64,000 nt of DNA from DASUPK01 sp963782345 (GCA_963782345.1 CAWAJF010000001.1:62001-126000); one strand, 5' to 3'; positions 41,530 to 50,798 are shown, counted from the first letter of the stretch. Numbers and translations: made by a program. The notes: a model not told the origin generated them from the letters alone.

Positions 41530-42177
41530 GTGACCGGGCTCATTCTCCTGACCGGCGCAGTCACCGACAAGCTGGTCGACTTCGCCACCAATCTGATCGG
41601 GGATGCCGGATACGCCGGCGTCTTCGTCCTGATGACGCTCGAGAGCGCGTTGATCCCGATCCCGAGCGAGGCGACGATGCTGTTCGCCGGCTTCAAGGTG
41701 AACGACGGAACCCTGACGCTGTTCGGCATCGTCGCCGCCGGCGTGCTGGGCAACCTGGTCGGCTCCTGGATCGCGTACGCGATCGGGTACTACGGCCGCC
41801 TCGAGCTCGTCGAGCGGCACCCGATCTTCCATACGAACAAGCGCTACCTCGACTGGGCCGATGACTGGTTCACCCGCCACGGCGACGCGACCGTCTTCTT
41901 CGCGCGAATGCTGCCGATCATCCGGACCTTCATCTCGCTGCCCGCCGGGGTCGCGAGGATGCCGTTCTGGCGGTTCACCTGGCTGACCCTCGCGGGATGC
42001 ATCCCCTGGGTGCTGGCACTTGCATTGCTGGGCAAGGGGGTCGGCAGCAAGTGGCACACCTGGAAGGACCACCTGCAGTACCTCGACTACGCGGTCGTGG
42101 CCGGAATCCTCGCGTTGATCGTCTGGGCGCTGATCAGGCGGCGCCGGGTTCGCGCCCAGGGACAGCCGGCTTCATGA
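41530..42177 (+). CDS. DedA-family membrane protein
   Basis: This 215-residue SNARE-associated/DedA-type protein has MTLESALIPIPSEATMLFAGF (re-entrant helix with conserved Glu and Pro), GNLVGSWIAYAIGYYGR and the hallmark FFARMLPIIRTFISLPAGVARMPFWRF. Several DedA proteins recycle undecaprenyl phosphate or other polyprenyl and phospholipid carriers across the membrane. That role fits the gene's position between the polysaccharide locus and uppP, with which it overlaps (ATGA). Confidence 0.92.
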   Translation: MTGLILLTGAVTDKLVDFATNLIGDAGYAGVFVLMTLESALIPIPSEATMLFAGFKVNDGTLTLFGIVAAGVLGNLVGSWIAYAIGYYGRLELVERHPIFHTNKRYLDWADDWFTRHGDATVFFARMLPIIRTFISLPAGVARMPFWRFTWLTLAGCIPWVLALALLGKGVGSKWHTWKDHLQYLDYAVVAGILALIVWALIRRRRVRAQGQPAS

Positions 42178-43097
42178 TCAGGAAGTCGAGGGCGATCGTC
42201 CTCGGCGCCGTGCAGGGGCCGACAGAGCTTCTCCCGGTCTCGAGCTCCGCCCATCTCACGCTGATCCCGTGGCTCGCCGGCTGGGATGCCGACGGCCGGG
42301 ACCCCGAGCTGCAGAAGAGCTTCGAGGTCGCGCTGCACGCCGGTGCCGCCGCGGCGCTGCTGATCGGCCAGCGACGCGTGATCGCCGAGGAGCTGAGCTC
42401 CTTCGACCGCCGCAAGGCAGGCGTCCTGGCCCTTTCCTTCCTCCCTCCGGTGATCTGCGGCGTAGCGCTCGAGCGCCCGATCGAGCGGCGTCTGGGCGGT
42501 CCGCTCTCCACCGCGATCGGACTGCTCGCCGGCGCCGCCGCGATGGTGATCGCGGATCGGCGTCCGCAGGTCCGCAACAGGGGCCGTGCGACCGCGATGG
42601 ACGGACTCGCCCTCGGGTTCGCGCAGGCCGCCGCGCTTGCCCCGGGCGTCTCCCGCAACGGCGCGACCCTGACCGCCGCCCGCTGGCGCGGGTTCACACG
42701 GCAGCACTCGAACATGCTCTCCCGCACCGTCGCCCTGCCCGTGATCGTCGGCGCGGCCGTCCTCAAGGGCGTTCGCCTGCGGAAGCGCGGCCTGCCCCCC
42801 GAGGCGCGGGCGGGCTTCGCCGCGGGGACGGCAACCTCGTTCGCCTCCACACTCGCCTCTCAGGAGCTGATCCGGGTGGTGGAGCGAGACAGCACGCTGT
42901 GGCCCTACGCCGCCTATCGCGGCGCCCTGGCGGCGACTGTGCTCGGCAGTCTCTGGCGCCGCAGGCGCGCCCGGCGGGTCTATCTGCGACCCGACGGTGT
43001 CGCAGTGCGGCAGAACGGCGACCGCGCCGACGCCGCCAGCAACGGGGGTCCGACTTGGGCCGGCGCGGCGACCGATCCCGAGGGGCGGCCCGGTTGA
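42174..43097 (+). CDS. uppP: Undecaprenyl-diphosphatase (UppP/BacA type)
   Basis: This 307-residue integral membrane phosphatase releases undecaprenyl phosphate from its diphosphate for wall and polysaccharide synthesis. The two family motifs are present in slightly varied form: GPTELLPVSSSAHLTLIPWL (usual GxTEFLPVSSxGH) and LAPGVSRNGATLTAARWRGF (usual PGxSRSGxT). The C-terminal 45 residues are a charged extension beyond the family. Start overlaps dedA and stop overlaps purM, so three functionally different genes share an operon. Confidence 0.9.
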   Translation: MIRKSRAIVLGAVQGPTELLPVSSSAHLTLIPWLAGWDADGRDPELQKSFEVALHAGAAAALLIGQRRVIAEELSSFDRRKAGVLALSFLPPVICGVALERPIERRLGGPLSTAIGLLAGAAAMVIADRRPQVRNRGRATAMDGLALGFAQAAALAPGVSRNGATLTAARWRGFTRQHSNMLSRTVALPVIVGAAVLKGVRLRKRGLPPEARAGFAAGTATSFASTLASQELIRVVERDSTLWPYAAYRGALAATVLGSLWRRRRARRVYLRPDGVAVRQNGDRADAASNGGPTWAGAATDPEGRPG

Positions 43098-44089
43098 GCG
43101 AGGGCGCTTACACCCGGGCGGGGGTCAGCCAGGGCGACGCGGATGCGGCGGTGGCATCCCTCGTCTCCGCCCTTGCCGCCTCTTCGCCCGCGCAGAGCCG
43201 CCAGGTCCTCGCCAGCGGCCACTACGCCAACGTGGTGCGTCTCGATGATCGAACCGGGATCGCGCTGAGCACCGACGGCGTGGGCACCAAGCTCGTCCTC
43301 GCGGAGCAGATGGGGCGCTGGGACACCGTCGGGATCGACTGCATCGCGATGAACGTCAACGACGTGGTCTGCGTCGGTGCCGAGCCGCTGGCGATGGTCG
43401 ACTACCTCGCGGTCGAGCGTGCCGACGCCGAGATCGCGGGCGCGATCGGCGTGGGGCTGGCGCGGGGTGCGGCGCTGGCGGGGATCGAGATCGTCGGCGG
43501 CGAGCTGGCCCAGCTCGGCGAGCTGATCAACGGCCTCGACCTGGCGGGTGCCTGCTTCGGGGTGGTCTCGCTCGACTCCCTGGTCACCGGCGAAGCGATC
43601 GAGCCGGGAGACCCGGTGATCGGCCTGCCCTCCTCGGGCCTCCATTCGAATGGCTACACCCTGGCCCGCTCGGCCCTGGCGGAGATCCCACTGGACGACG
43701 AGCGGCTCGGCCGCCCCCTCGGCGACGTCCTCCTGGAGCCGACCGAGATCTACGTGAAGCCGGTTGTGGAACTGCTCCGATCGGACGTGGACGTGCGTGG
43801 GCTCGCGCACGTCACCTCAGGCGGCCTGGGCAACCTGCTGCGGCTCGAGGCCGACGTAGGATATGAGGTCGACGAGCCGCTTCCCGTGCCCCCGGTCTTC
43901 GAGCTGATCCGAGAGCTCGGCGAGGTCTCGGACGAGGAGATGCACGAGGTGTTCAACATGGGGTGCGGGTTCTGCGTCGTCGTGGCCGCGGCCGACGAAA
44001 GACCGGCAATGAAGGCGCTCCGGGCGCATTACCCGGCCGCGAGGCGGATCGGCCAGGCCACAGCCGGGGCACCCGAGGTAAGGCGTTAG
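43094..44089 (+). CDS. purM: Phosphoribosylformylglycinamidine cyclo-ligase (AIR synthase)
   Basis: This 331-residue enzyme catalyses the fifth step of purine synthesis. Marks are GAYTRAGVSQGDADAAV, the glycine-rich STDGVGTKLVLAEQMGRWDTVGIDCIAMNVNDVVCVGAEPL region, IVGGELAQLGELI, GLPSSGLHSNGYTLARSAL and GLAHVTSGGLGNLLRL. The TTG start at 43094 overlaps the uppP stop (TTGA) and begins exactly at the conserved N-terminus. No other purine genes are visible nearby. Confidence 0.95.
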   Translation: MSEGAYTRAGVSQGDADAAVASLVSALAASSPAQSRQVLASGHYANVVRLDDRTGIALSTDGVGTKLVLAEQMGRWDTVGIDCIAMNVNDVVCVGAEPLAMVDYLAVERADAEIAGAIGVGLARGAALAGIEIVGGELAQLGELINGLDLAGACFGVVSLDSLVTGEAIEPGDPVIGLPSSGLHSNGYTLARSALAEIPLDDERLGRPLGDVLLEPTEIYVKPVVELLRSDVDVRGLAHVTSGGLGNLLRLEADVGYEVDEPLPVPPVFELIRELGEVSDEEMHEVFNMGCGFCVVVAAADERPAMKALRAHYPAARRIGQATAGAPEVRR

Positions 44090-44108
44090 AGGCTCCCGGG
44101 CGCTTTCC

Positions 44109-44993
44109 CTAGGCGCGCTCCCAGAGCGTCCCGGTCAGCGCTCGGACGGGCTTCAGTTTCCAATCCCGCGCCATCGCCCAAAGCTCAGCCTCGAGGACGG
44201 GCAGTGGCTTCTCGGCGAGCACCTCCAGCTCCCGCGTGGCGCACCGCCCGAACCGCTGAATCGCCTCCATCGGCTCCAGGGCCCCTTCGTTGCGCTGTTT
44301 CGCGCCCGCGGCCAGTGCGGCGTCGCGCAGGGCCGGATGGGAGCGGGCGATGGCCCAGGCGCCGTGGCGCGAACCACCGTCCCCGACGAAGACCGCCGAA
44401 GGGAAGCTGATCCGCTCCTTGCCCTCGGTGCGCCCCACTGCGCCGGCCTCACGAGCCTCCTCCGGCGGGTTCCGAACCTCGTCGAGATCGCTGCCGAAGG
44501 CCTCGGTGATCGCCTCGGAGAAGAGATCGATCTCGAAGCGGGCGCGGTCGAGCCGGGCCGGACCGGCTGCCGCGACCAGGGCCTCGGGGTGATCGAGCTT
44601 GCGGCGCTCGAACATGATCCCCTCGCGGACCTGGCGCAGGTAGCGGTAGCCCGCCTCCCAGCCCTGCTCCGAGGCCGCCTTTACCGCCTGGCAGACGGGG
44701 TAGGTCGATGTCAGTGGGCCCTCAGTCCAGATGCGCGGATCGGTCGGCATCAGGCCTTCGGCGGCGACCTCGAGCCAGTGTGAGATCAGGTCGGCGAAGC
44801 AGTCGGGGCCGGTGCCGATCCGGCCCTCCTCGTCGCGGTACCCGCGGCCGTATTGCCGCGCCAGGCCTCCCATCACCCAGACGAACTCGAGCTCGCCGTC
44901 GAACTCCCACATCAGCCGCCGCAGCGCAGGCTCGGCGGCCCAGGACCAGGGGCAGGCGGGGTCGCTGTAGAAGCGGACTTGGACAGTCATCAT
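44109..44993 (-). CDS. DsbA-family thioredoxin-fold protein (FrnE/YwbO-like)
   Basis: This 294-residue protein has RFYSDPACPWSWAAEPALRRL at the N-terminus: one Cys, with CPWS replacing a CxxC pair. A long helical insertion follows, then the cis-Pro region RISFPSAVFVGDG. The C-terminal 50 residues (EVLAEKPLPVLEAELWAMARDWKLKPV) resemble the dithiol-isomerase-like subgroup found in actinobacteria. No signal peptide, so cytosolic. The redox role is uncertain because the resolving Cys is missing. Start is either of two adjacent ATGs (44993 or 44990). Confidence 0.83.
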   Translation of the reverse strand: MMTVQVRFYSDPACPWSWAAEPALRRLMWEFDGELEFVWVMGGLARQYGRGYRDEEGRIGTGPDCFADLISHWLEVAAEGLMPTDPRIWTEGPLTSTYPVCQAVKAASEQGWEAGYRYLRQVREGIMFERRKLDHPEALVAAAGPARLDRARFEIDLFSEAITEAFGSDLDEVRNPPEEAREAGAVGRTEGKERISFPSAVFVGDGGSRHGAWAIARSHPALRDAALAAGAKQRNEGALEPMEAIQRFGRCATRELEVLAEKPLPVLEAELWAMARDWKLKPVRALTGTLWERA

Positions 44994-45066
44994 TCGTTCG
45001 GGTGCAAGCTCTCAGCGGCGGGGGCACCCTAGGGCGAAAATACATCGCGATGCAAAGGCAAGACAG

Positions 45067-46554
45067 TTGGAACGCTTGAGCTCCACCGTACTCTCGGGCC
45101 GGTACCGGCTCGAGTCGAAGCTGGGCTCCGGCGGCATGTCGACCGTCTACCTGGCGCTCGACGAGGTCCTCGATCGGCCCGTGGCGGTGAAGCTGCTTCA
45201 CCGTGAGATCTCCGAGGAGGCCGACCAGCTCGAGCGGTTTCGCCGCGAGGCGCGGGCCGCGGCTCGCCTCTCGCACCCGAACCTGGTCGGTGTGATCGAC
45301 GCCGGCGAGGACGACGGCCGGCCGTACATCGTCTTCGAGTACATCGAGGGGCAGACGCTGAAGCGCTGCATCCAGGAGAAGGGCGGGCTCCCCGTGGACG
45401 AGGCGGTGGCATATGCAATCGAGATCGGCCGCGGCCTGACCGCGGCCCACGCTCGGAAGCTCGTTCATCGCGACGTGAAGCCGCAGAACGTCCTGATCGA
45501 CCCCGATGGGCGCGCCAAGGTGACCGACTTCGGTATCGCACGCTCGCTGGAGCAGAAGGGAATGACCGCAACCGGCAGGGTGCTCGGCACGACCGACTAC
45601 GTCTCCCCGGAGCAGGCGATGGGAGAGGACGTCGACGAGCGCTCGGACGTCTACTCGCTCGGCGTCGTCCTCTACGAGATGCTCACCGGCGACGTTCCGT
45701 TCCAGGCCGAGACGCAGGTCGGGGTCGCGATGAAGCACGTCAACGAGCCGATCCCCGACGTGCAGGCGAAGCGGCCGGAGGCATCGGCCGTCGTCGCCTC
45801 CGTCGTCGACCGGGCGACGACCAAGGACCCGCGCGACCGCTACAGCACCGTGGCCGAGATGGTCCGTGACCTGGAGCAGACCCTGGAGATGGAGGCCGCC
45901 CGGCGCGGGGGGACCAGCGGCGAGGCGACCAGCGTCCTCGATTCCGTCCCGAAGGCAAATCGCCGACTCGGTCGCCGTCGCAGGCCCTGGCTCGGGATCG
46001 CGATGGGGGTCGTCGGGATCGCCCTGATCGCGGCTGCGGCGATTTTCGGCGGCGAGAAGCTGCACCTCGGCAGCGACCACCCGTCCGCGGGCGCGGCCAC
46101 CGAGATCAAGCTGCCGGCGGATGCGGCGAGCGAGTTCGATCCAGAGGCCGACGGGCGGGAGACCGGCACGCAGCGGCTCGCGATCGACTCCAACCCGACC
46201 GGGACAGCCTGGGCGACCGAGCACTACGACACGCAGGACTTCGGCGGCCTGAAGGACGGAGTGGGGCTGGCGATCAACGCGGGCACCACGGTCACCGCCA
46301 AGTCGATCGAGATCAGAAGCCCTACTCCAGGCTGGAACGCCCAGATCTACGAGTCCGACGGCTCGCCGCCCAGTCAGTTGTCCGGATGGGGCGAACCCGT
46401 GGCGACGGTGACGAACGGCGGCGGCAAGGAAGCGGTCAGCCTGCCGGGCAAGCCCGCCCAGTCATTCCTGATCTGGATCACGCAACCACCGAGCGCCAAA
46501 GACGACCCAGGCCGGTACCAGATGGAGATCAGCGACGTTCGGCTTCTGAACTAA
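45067..46554 (+). CDS. Membrane Ser/Thr protein kinase with extracellular beta-domain
   Basis: This 495-residue Hanks-type kinase has GSGGMSTVYLALDEVLDRPVAVKLL (P-loop and Lys), LVHRDVKPQNVLIDPDG, TDFGIARSLEQ and the activation loop with GTTDYVSPEQA. After a basic juxtamembrane segment, one helix (PWLGIAMGVVGIALIAAAAI) leads to an outward domain of about 160 residues rich in beta strands (TAWATEHYDTQDFGGLKDGVG, VTAKSIEIRSPTPGWNAQIY). That domain resembles a discoidin/galactose-binding module rather than PASTA repeats, suggesting a sugar or polymer ligand. The TTG start is assumed; another TTG is 9 bases downstream. It is convergent with ddl. Confidence 0.88.
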   Translation: MERLSSTVLSGRYRLESKLGSGGMSTVYLALDEVLDRPVAVKLLHREISEEADQLERFRREARAAARLSHPNLVGVIDAGEDDGRPYIVFEYIEGQTLKRCIQEKGGLPVDEAVAYAIEIGRGLTAAHARKLVHRDVKPQNVLIDPDGRAKVTDFGIARSLEQKGMTATGRVLGTTDYVSPEQAMGEDVDERSDVYSLGVVLYEMLTGDVPFQAETQVGVAMKHVNEPIPDVQAKRPEASAVVASVVDRATTKDPRDRYSTVAEMVRDLEQTLEMEAARRGGTSGEATSVLDSVPKANRRLGRRRRPWLGIAMGVVGIALIAAAAIFGGEKLHLGSDHPSAGAATEIKLPADAASEFDPEADGRETGTQRLAIDSNPTGTAWATEHYDTQDFGGLKDGVGLAINAGTTVTAKSIEIRSPTPGWNAQIYESDGSPPSQLSGWGEPVATVTNGGGKEAVSLPGKPAQSFLIWITQPPSAKDDPGRYQMEISDVRLLN

Positions 46555-46562
46555 GGCCGCGC

Positions 46563-47528
46563 TCAGAACTCGTATGACCGCGCCTTCTCATGGCGCTCGA
46601 TCGCCAGCTTCACCAGGCGATCGCAGAGCTCGGCGTATGGGATCCCGTCGGCCTCGAAGAGCTTGCCGTAGACGCTCGTGTCGGTGAAGCCGGGGATCGT
46701 GTTGAGCTCGTTGACGAGGACCTCGTCCCCGTCGACGAAGAAGTCGCAGCGAGCCAACCCGCTGCAGCCGCAGAGCGTGAACACCTGCCGAGCCAGCGCG
46801 CGCACGCGCCCGCCGGCGCTCGCCGAGATCCGCGCGGGGACCACCAGCTCCATCCCGCCCTCCGCGTACTTGGCCTCGTAGTCGTACCAATCGTGGCCCT
46901 TGGTGTCGATCTCGCCGGGCGGCGAGGCGACGGGATCCTCGTTGCCGAGCAGCGAGCACTCGACCTCCTTGCCCGGCGCGGGAGCCTCGATGATCACACG
47001 AGGGTCGTGGCGGCCGGCCTGCTCGACGGCCAGGTCGAGCTCCTCCTCCCCGGAGGCGGGCGCGATGCCCACGCTGGAGCCGAGTCGGGCGGGCTTCACC
47101 CATACCGGCCGGCCGAACCCGGACGCGATCCCCCTCCAGTCCTCCTCTCCGGCCCGGCAGTAGTCCACCTGCGGGATGCCGTGCCGGGCCAGCAGGTCCT
47201 TGAAGACGAGCTTGTCCATGCAGACCGCCGACGCCTCGACGTCGGAGCCGGCGTAGGGAATCCCGAGAACCTCCAGCAAGCCCTGCACGCTGCCGTCCTC
47301 ACCCCCCGGACCGTGGAGCACCGGGAAGGCGACATCGCAATCCAGCAGGCCCCCCGCCGGAGTGAGGCTGACGGCCTCGCCGTCCGCCGTCCAGCTCCCC
47401 TCGGGGGCGATCGTCACCTCGACCGTCTGATGACCGGCCTCGCGCAGGCCGGCAGCCACCGAGGCCGCGGAGCGCAGCGACACCTGGTGCTCGCTCGACG
47501 TGCCGCCGCCGAGAACCGCGACCCTCAT
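46563..47528 (-). CDS. ddl: D-alanine-D-alanine ligase
   Basis: This 321-residue ATP-grasp enzyme makes the D-Ala-D-Ala dipeptide for peptidoglycan. Motifs are VAVLGGGTSSEHQVSLRSA, FPVLHGPGGEDGSVQGLLE, GIPYAGSDVEASAVCMDKLVFKDLL, PVWVKPARLGSSVGIA, GEIDTKGHDWYDYEAKY and the Mg-binding LVNELNTIPGFTDTSVYGKLFEA. Its ATG overlaps the pknB stop (ATGA), making it the last gene of the fhaA-to-pknB operon. Its presence there links the kinase operon directly to precursor supply. Confidence 0.95.
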   Translation of the reverse strand: MRVAVLGGGTSSEHQVSLRSAASVAAGLREAGHQTVEVTIAPEGSWTADGEAVSLTPAGGLLDCDVAFPVLHGPGGEDGSVQGLLEVLGIPYAGSDVEASAVCMDKLVFKDLLARHGIPQVDYCRAGEEDWRGIASGFGRPVWVKPARLGSSVGIAPASGEEELDLAVEQAGRHDPRVIIEAPAPGKEVECSLLGNEDPVASPPGEIDTKGHDWYDYEAKYAEGGMELVVPARISASAGGRVRALARQVFTLCGCSGLARCDFFVDGDEVLVNELNTIPGFTDTSVYGKLFEADGIPYAELCDRLVKLAIERHEKARSYEF

Positions 47529-49339
47529 GGAGTCGTGGCGGTCGGGGGGGCCACGCCGACCGCGATCGTCACGGTGTCGCCTCGCTGGCCGCGGGAGCCA
47601 CCCGGCGGGAACTCGGAGATCACGAACCCGACCTCGGTGGGGTCGCTGGTCGTCTCCTCGGTCACGGCGACCGTGAAGCCCGCCTTCTTCAGCGTGTTGA
47701 CGGCCGTCTTCCGAACCTGGCCGGTCACGTTGGGGACGGTGATCGCCCCGGTCGAGGCGAAGATCGTCACCTGCGAACCGCGCCCCACGCGCTTGCCGGC
47801 GCCCGGGCTCTGGCTCAGCACCTTGCCCTGGGGCTCGGTCGAGTCCTTCTGCACCTCGGTGCCCGACAGGCCGGCGTTGGACAACGCCGCGAGGGCGGCC
47901 TGGTCGTTCAGCCCGACCACGTTCGGGACCAGGACGGTGTTGGCTCCGCGCGAGACCAGCACAGTCACGGGCTGGAGGGTCGAGAGCTGCGTGCCCGGCC
48001 CGGGCGACGTCCCGATCACCTGGCCCCTCGGGACGGACTTCGAGAACTCCTGTGTCACGGTGACCTTGAAACCGGCCTTCTCCAGGCGTTTCGTGGCATC
48101 CGCCTCGCTCAACCCAGTGACGGAGGGCACGGCGACGATCGCCGGGCCGGAGCTGACGCTGAGGGTGACCGTCGAGCCCTCCTCGGCCTTCCCGCCGCCA
48201 CGGTCGGTCGGGATCGGATCCTGCTCGACGACCTGATCCCTGGGCGCACCGCTGGGGACGGCCTTGATCGCCACCTTGAAGCCCTGGCCGTCGAGGATCT
48301 GGCTCGCCTGGTCGGAGCTCTTCCCGATCACGTCGGGGATCGCGTGGTGCGACGGGCGGGTGAGCGCGTAGGCGACCAGGGCCGCCACCCCACACGCGAG
48401 CAGCGCGATCACGAACCAGCGCCAGCGGCGCCGGCGCGGCTCGTAGTCATAGACCTCCTCCTCGTCGCCAGGGATGTCCGCAACGCCCTCGGGAGAGACC
48501 GCGGCGAACGCGGCCGTGTCCTCCGGTCGCGGCTTGTCCGGAGCCCGCTCCGCGGCGTCGAGAGCGCGGAGGAACGCGTCGGCGTCCTTGAAGCGCGCGT
48601 CGGGGTCCTTGGCGAGGGCCCGCATGACGACCGCGTCCAGCGCCGGCGGGATGTCCGGGTTGATCGCGCTGGGGCGTCGGGGAGCCTCGGAGACCTGCTT
48701 GAGCGCGATCGCCACGGCGCTGTCTCCCTCGAAGGGGACCCGGCCGGTAAGGGCCTCGTAGAGGATCACCCCGATCGAGTAGATGTCCGAGCGCGGGGTC
48801 GTCGGCTTGCCCTGCGCCTGCTCCGGGGAGAGGTACTGGGCCGTTCCCATCACCGACCCGGTCGCGGTGATGTCGGAGCTCTCGCCACCGCGGGCGATCC
48901 CGAAATCCGCGACGCGCGCCCGGCCCTCGTCGTCGATCAGCACGTTCTGGGGCTTCAGGTCGCGGTGGATGATCCCCTTGCGGTGCGCGAAGCGGGCGGC
49001 GTTCAGGATCTGCCGGGTGAAGTCGATTGCGTCCTTCGTCCCCATCCCGCCCTTGACGAGGTCCTTGAGCGAGGGCCCGTCGACGTACTCCATGGCGATG
49101 AAGTAGGTGTCGAGGAAGGCGCCACGGTCGAAGATCCCCACCACGTTGGGGTGCTGGAGCCCGGCGGCGGACTGCGCCTCGCGCTGGAAGCGCTGCACGA
49201 ACTCCGAATCCTGCGCGAAGCGATCGTGGAGGATCTTGATCGCGACGTTGCGATCGAGCTCGGTGTCCTCCGCGAGCCAGACATCCGCCATCCCGCCCGA
49301 GCCGATCTTCCGCTCGAGCTCGTAGCGCTCGTCGACCAT
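47525..49339 (-). CDS. pknB: PASTA-domain Ser/Thr protein kinase (PknB-like)
   Basis: This 604-residue sensor kinase has a kinase domain (G-loop GSGGMADVWLAE, K35, HRDLKPQN about residue 131, DFGIARGGESSDITATGSVMGTAQYLSPEQ). An acidic/basic juxtamembrane stretch and one helix (WRWFVIALLACGVAALVAYAL) follow, then four PASTA repeats (starting AIPDVIGKSS, AVPSVTGLSE, LVPNVVGLND, TVPNVTGQVR). PASTA domains bind muropeptides or lipid II, so it likely regulates wall growth. Start choice: the ATG at 49339 has AAGGGG 4 bases upstream; a GTG at 49363 overlapping pbpA is possible. The PP2C gene in the same operon would reverse its action. Confidence 0.95.
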   Translation of the reverse strand: MVDERYELERKIGSGGMADVWLAEDTELDRNVAIKILHDRFAQDSEFVQRFQREAQSAAGLQHPNVVGIFDRGAFLDTYFIAMEYVDGPSLKDLVKGGMGTKDAIDFTRQILNAARFAHRKGIIHRDLKPQNVLIDDEGRARVADFGIARGGESSDITATGSVMGTAQYLSPEQAQGKPTTPRSDIYSIGVILYEALTGRVPFEGDSAVAIALKQVSEAPRRPSAINPDIPPALDAVVMRALAKDPDARFKDADAFLRALDAAERAPDKPRPEDTAAFAAVSPEGVADIPGDEEEVYDYEPRRRRWRWFVIALLACGVAALVAYALTRPSHHAIPDVIGKSSDQASQILDGQGFKVAIKAVPSGAPRDQVVEQDPIPTDRGGGKAEEGSTVTLSVSSGPAIVAVPSVTGLSEADATKRLEKAGFKVTVTQEFSKSVPRGQVIGTSPGPGTQLSTLQPVTVLVSRGANTVLVPNVVGLNDQAALAALSNAGLSGTEVQKDSTEPQGKVLSQSPGAGKRVGRGSQVTIFASTGAITVPNVTGQVRKTAVNTLKKAGFTVAVTEETTSDPTEVGFVISEFPPGGSRGQRGDTVTIAVGVAPPTATTP

Positions 49340-49355
49340 CGTCCCCTTGCGGGTG

Positions 49356-50798
49356 CTAGCCACCGCTGCTCCGCTGGTTGAGGATCGTCTCGGAAACCGA
49401 CTTGAAGATCGGGCCGCAGGTCGGGCCGCCGAAGCCACTCGTGTGCTCCACGATGCAGGCGACCGCGATCTGCGGGTCGTTCGCCGGGGCGAAGCCGATG
49501 AACCACGCGTCGTTCACCCCGGGCGAGATCTCAGCGGTGCCGGTCTTGCCGGCGGCGTCGATGCCGGTGAGCGCGGCGGCGGTCCCGGTTCCCTCCGAGA
49601 CGACGTCCTGCATCATGCTGTTGAGCTGCGAGGCGGTGTTCTCGCTCATCACGCGGCTCTGGCGGGCGGGATCGAGCTTGGTCTCCCGGCCGTCCGGATC
49701 GATCACCTTCGACCACAGCCGCGGCTCCATCAGCTCCCCCTTGTTGGCGACGGTGGCCGCGACCTCGGCCATCTGCAACGGGGTGACCCGCAGGCGCTCC
49801 TGCCCGATCGCGACGCGCCCGATGTCGATCGGATTGGAGGGGGTAAGCAACCTGTTCCCGGAGTAGACGCCGCTGGCGGCGAGCTGGAAGCCCGGGTAGT
49901 CGAGGCGCGGCTTGGCGTTGAAACCGTAGCGCTCCATGTACTTGAACATCGTGTCCTTGCCGAGCTTCTCGCCGACCTGCGCCCACCACGTGTTGACCGA
50001 GTTGGTGAGGGCGGTGGTCATCGGGATGTCGCCGAACTGCTCGCCTCCGGAGTTCGAGAGAGGGACGCCGTCGATCGTCTGCGGCGAGCGGCCGCTGAGC
50101 ACGGAGTCGGGCGTGAACTCACCGCTGTCGATGGCGGCCGTGGCCGTCACCACCTTCATCGTCGATCCCGGCGGGTAGCCCGCCTGGGTGGCGCGGTTGA
50201 AGAGCGGCGCGCTGTTGTCGGTGTTGAGCCTCTGGAAGGTCTTGGAGTTCTCGACCACGTTCGGGTCGTACTCGGGGACGCTCACCATCGCCTTCACCTC
50301 GCCCGTCGAGGGGACGATCGCAACCACCGCGCCGCGGCGGCCGGCGAGGCCGTCGACGGCCGCGCGCTGGGCGGCCGGGTTGAGCGCCGACTGCACCGCG
50401 TCCCCGACCTGGGCGTGTCCCTGGAGCTCATCGAAGACGGAGAGGAACTCCGTCTTGTTGCCGACCAGCTCGTCGTTGTGGGAGAGCTCGAAGCCGACCC
50501 GGCCGCGGTCCACGAAGCTGTAGCCGATCGGGTTCCCGAACAGCGTGCCGTGCGGGTAGTGGCGCACGTAGATCTTGTTGTTGCCCTTGCCGACCCCCCT
50601 CGAGTGGGCGATCACGGTGCCGTCGTCGGCGAGGATGTCGCCGCGCTGGATCTTCTGCTCCTCGAGCAGCGGACGCCGGTTGGCCGTGTTCGCCTTCAGC
50701 GAGCTCGAGTCGAAGACCGACCAGTACGAGGTGAAGCCGAAGAGCAGCGCGTAGAGCACCAGGATGAGGCCGAAGAGCTTGACGATCTGCCGGTTCAC
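49356..50798 (-). CDS. pbpA: Class B penicillin-binding protein (PbpA-like transpeptidase)
   Basis: This 480-residue bitopic transpeptidase crosslinks peptidoglycan. After an N-terminal anchor (LFGLILVLYALLFGFTSYWSV) and a short pedestal (RGDILADDGTVIAHS), the catalytic domain has STMK (S212-K215), SVN (267-269) and KTGTAE (from K418). Its size matches mycobacterial PbpA rather than the longer FtsI. It is coupled with the FtsW/RodA gene (4-base overlap), its usual glycosyltransferase partner, and its C-terminus is followed at once by pknB. Confidence 0.95.
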   Translation of the reverse strand: MNRQIVKLFGLILVLYALLFGFTSYWSVFDSSSLKANTANRRPLLEEQKIQRGDILADDGTVIAHSRGVGKGNNKIYVRHYPHGTLFGNPIGYSFVDRGRVGFELSHNDELVGNKTEFLSVFDELQGHAQVGDAVQSALNPAAQRAAVDGLAGRRGAVVAIVPSTGEVKAMVSVPEYDPNVVENSKTFQRLNTDNSAPLFNRATQAGYPPGSTMKVVTATAAIDSGEFTPDSVLSGRSPQTIDGVPLSNSGGEQFGDIPMTTALTNSVNTWWAQVGEKLGKDTMFKYMERYGFNAKPRLDYPGFQLAASGVYSGNRLLTPSNPIDIGRVAIGQERLRVTPLQMAEVAATVANKGELMEPRLWSKVIDPDGRETKLDPARQSRVMSENTASQLNSMMQDVVSEGTGTAAALTGIDAAGKTGTAEISPGVNDAWFIGFAPANDPQIAVACIVEHTSGFGGPTCGPIFKSVSETILNQRSSGG

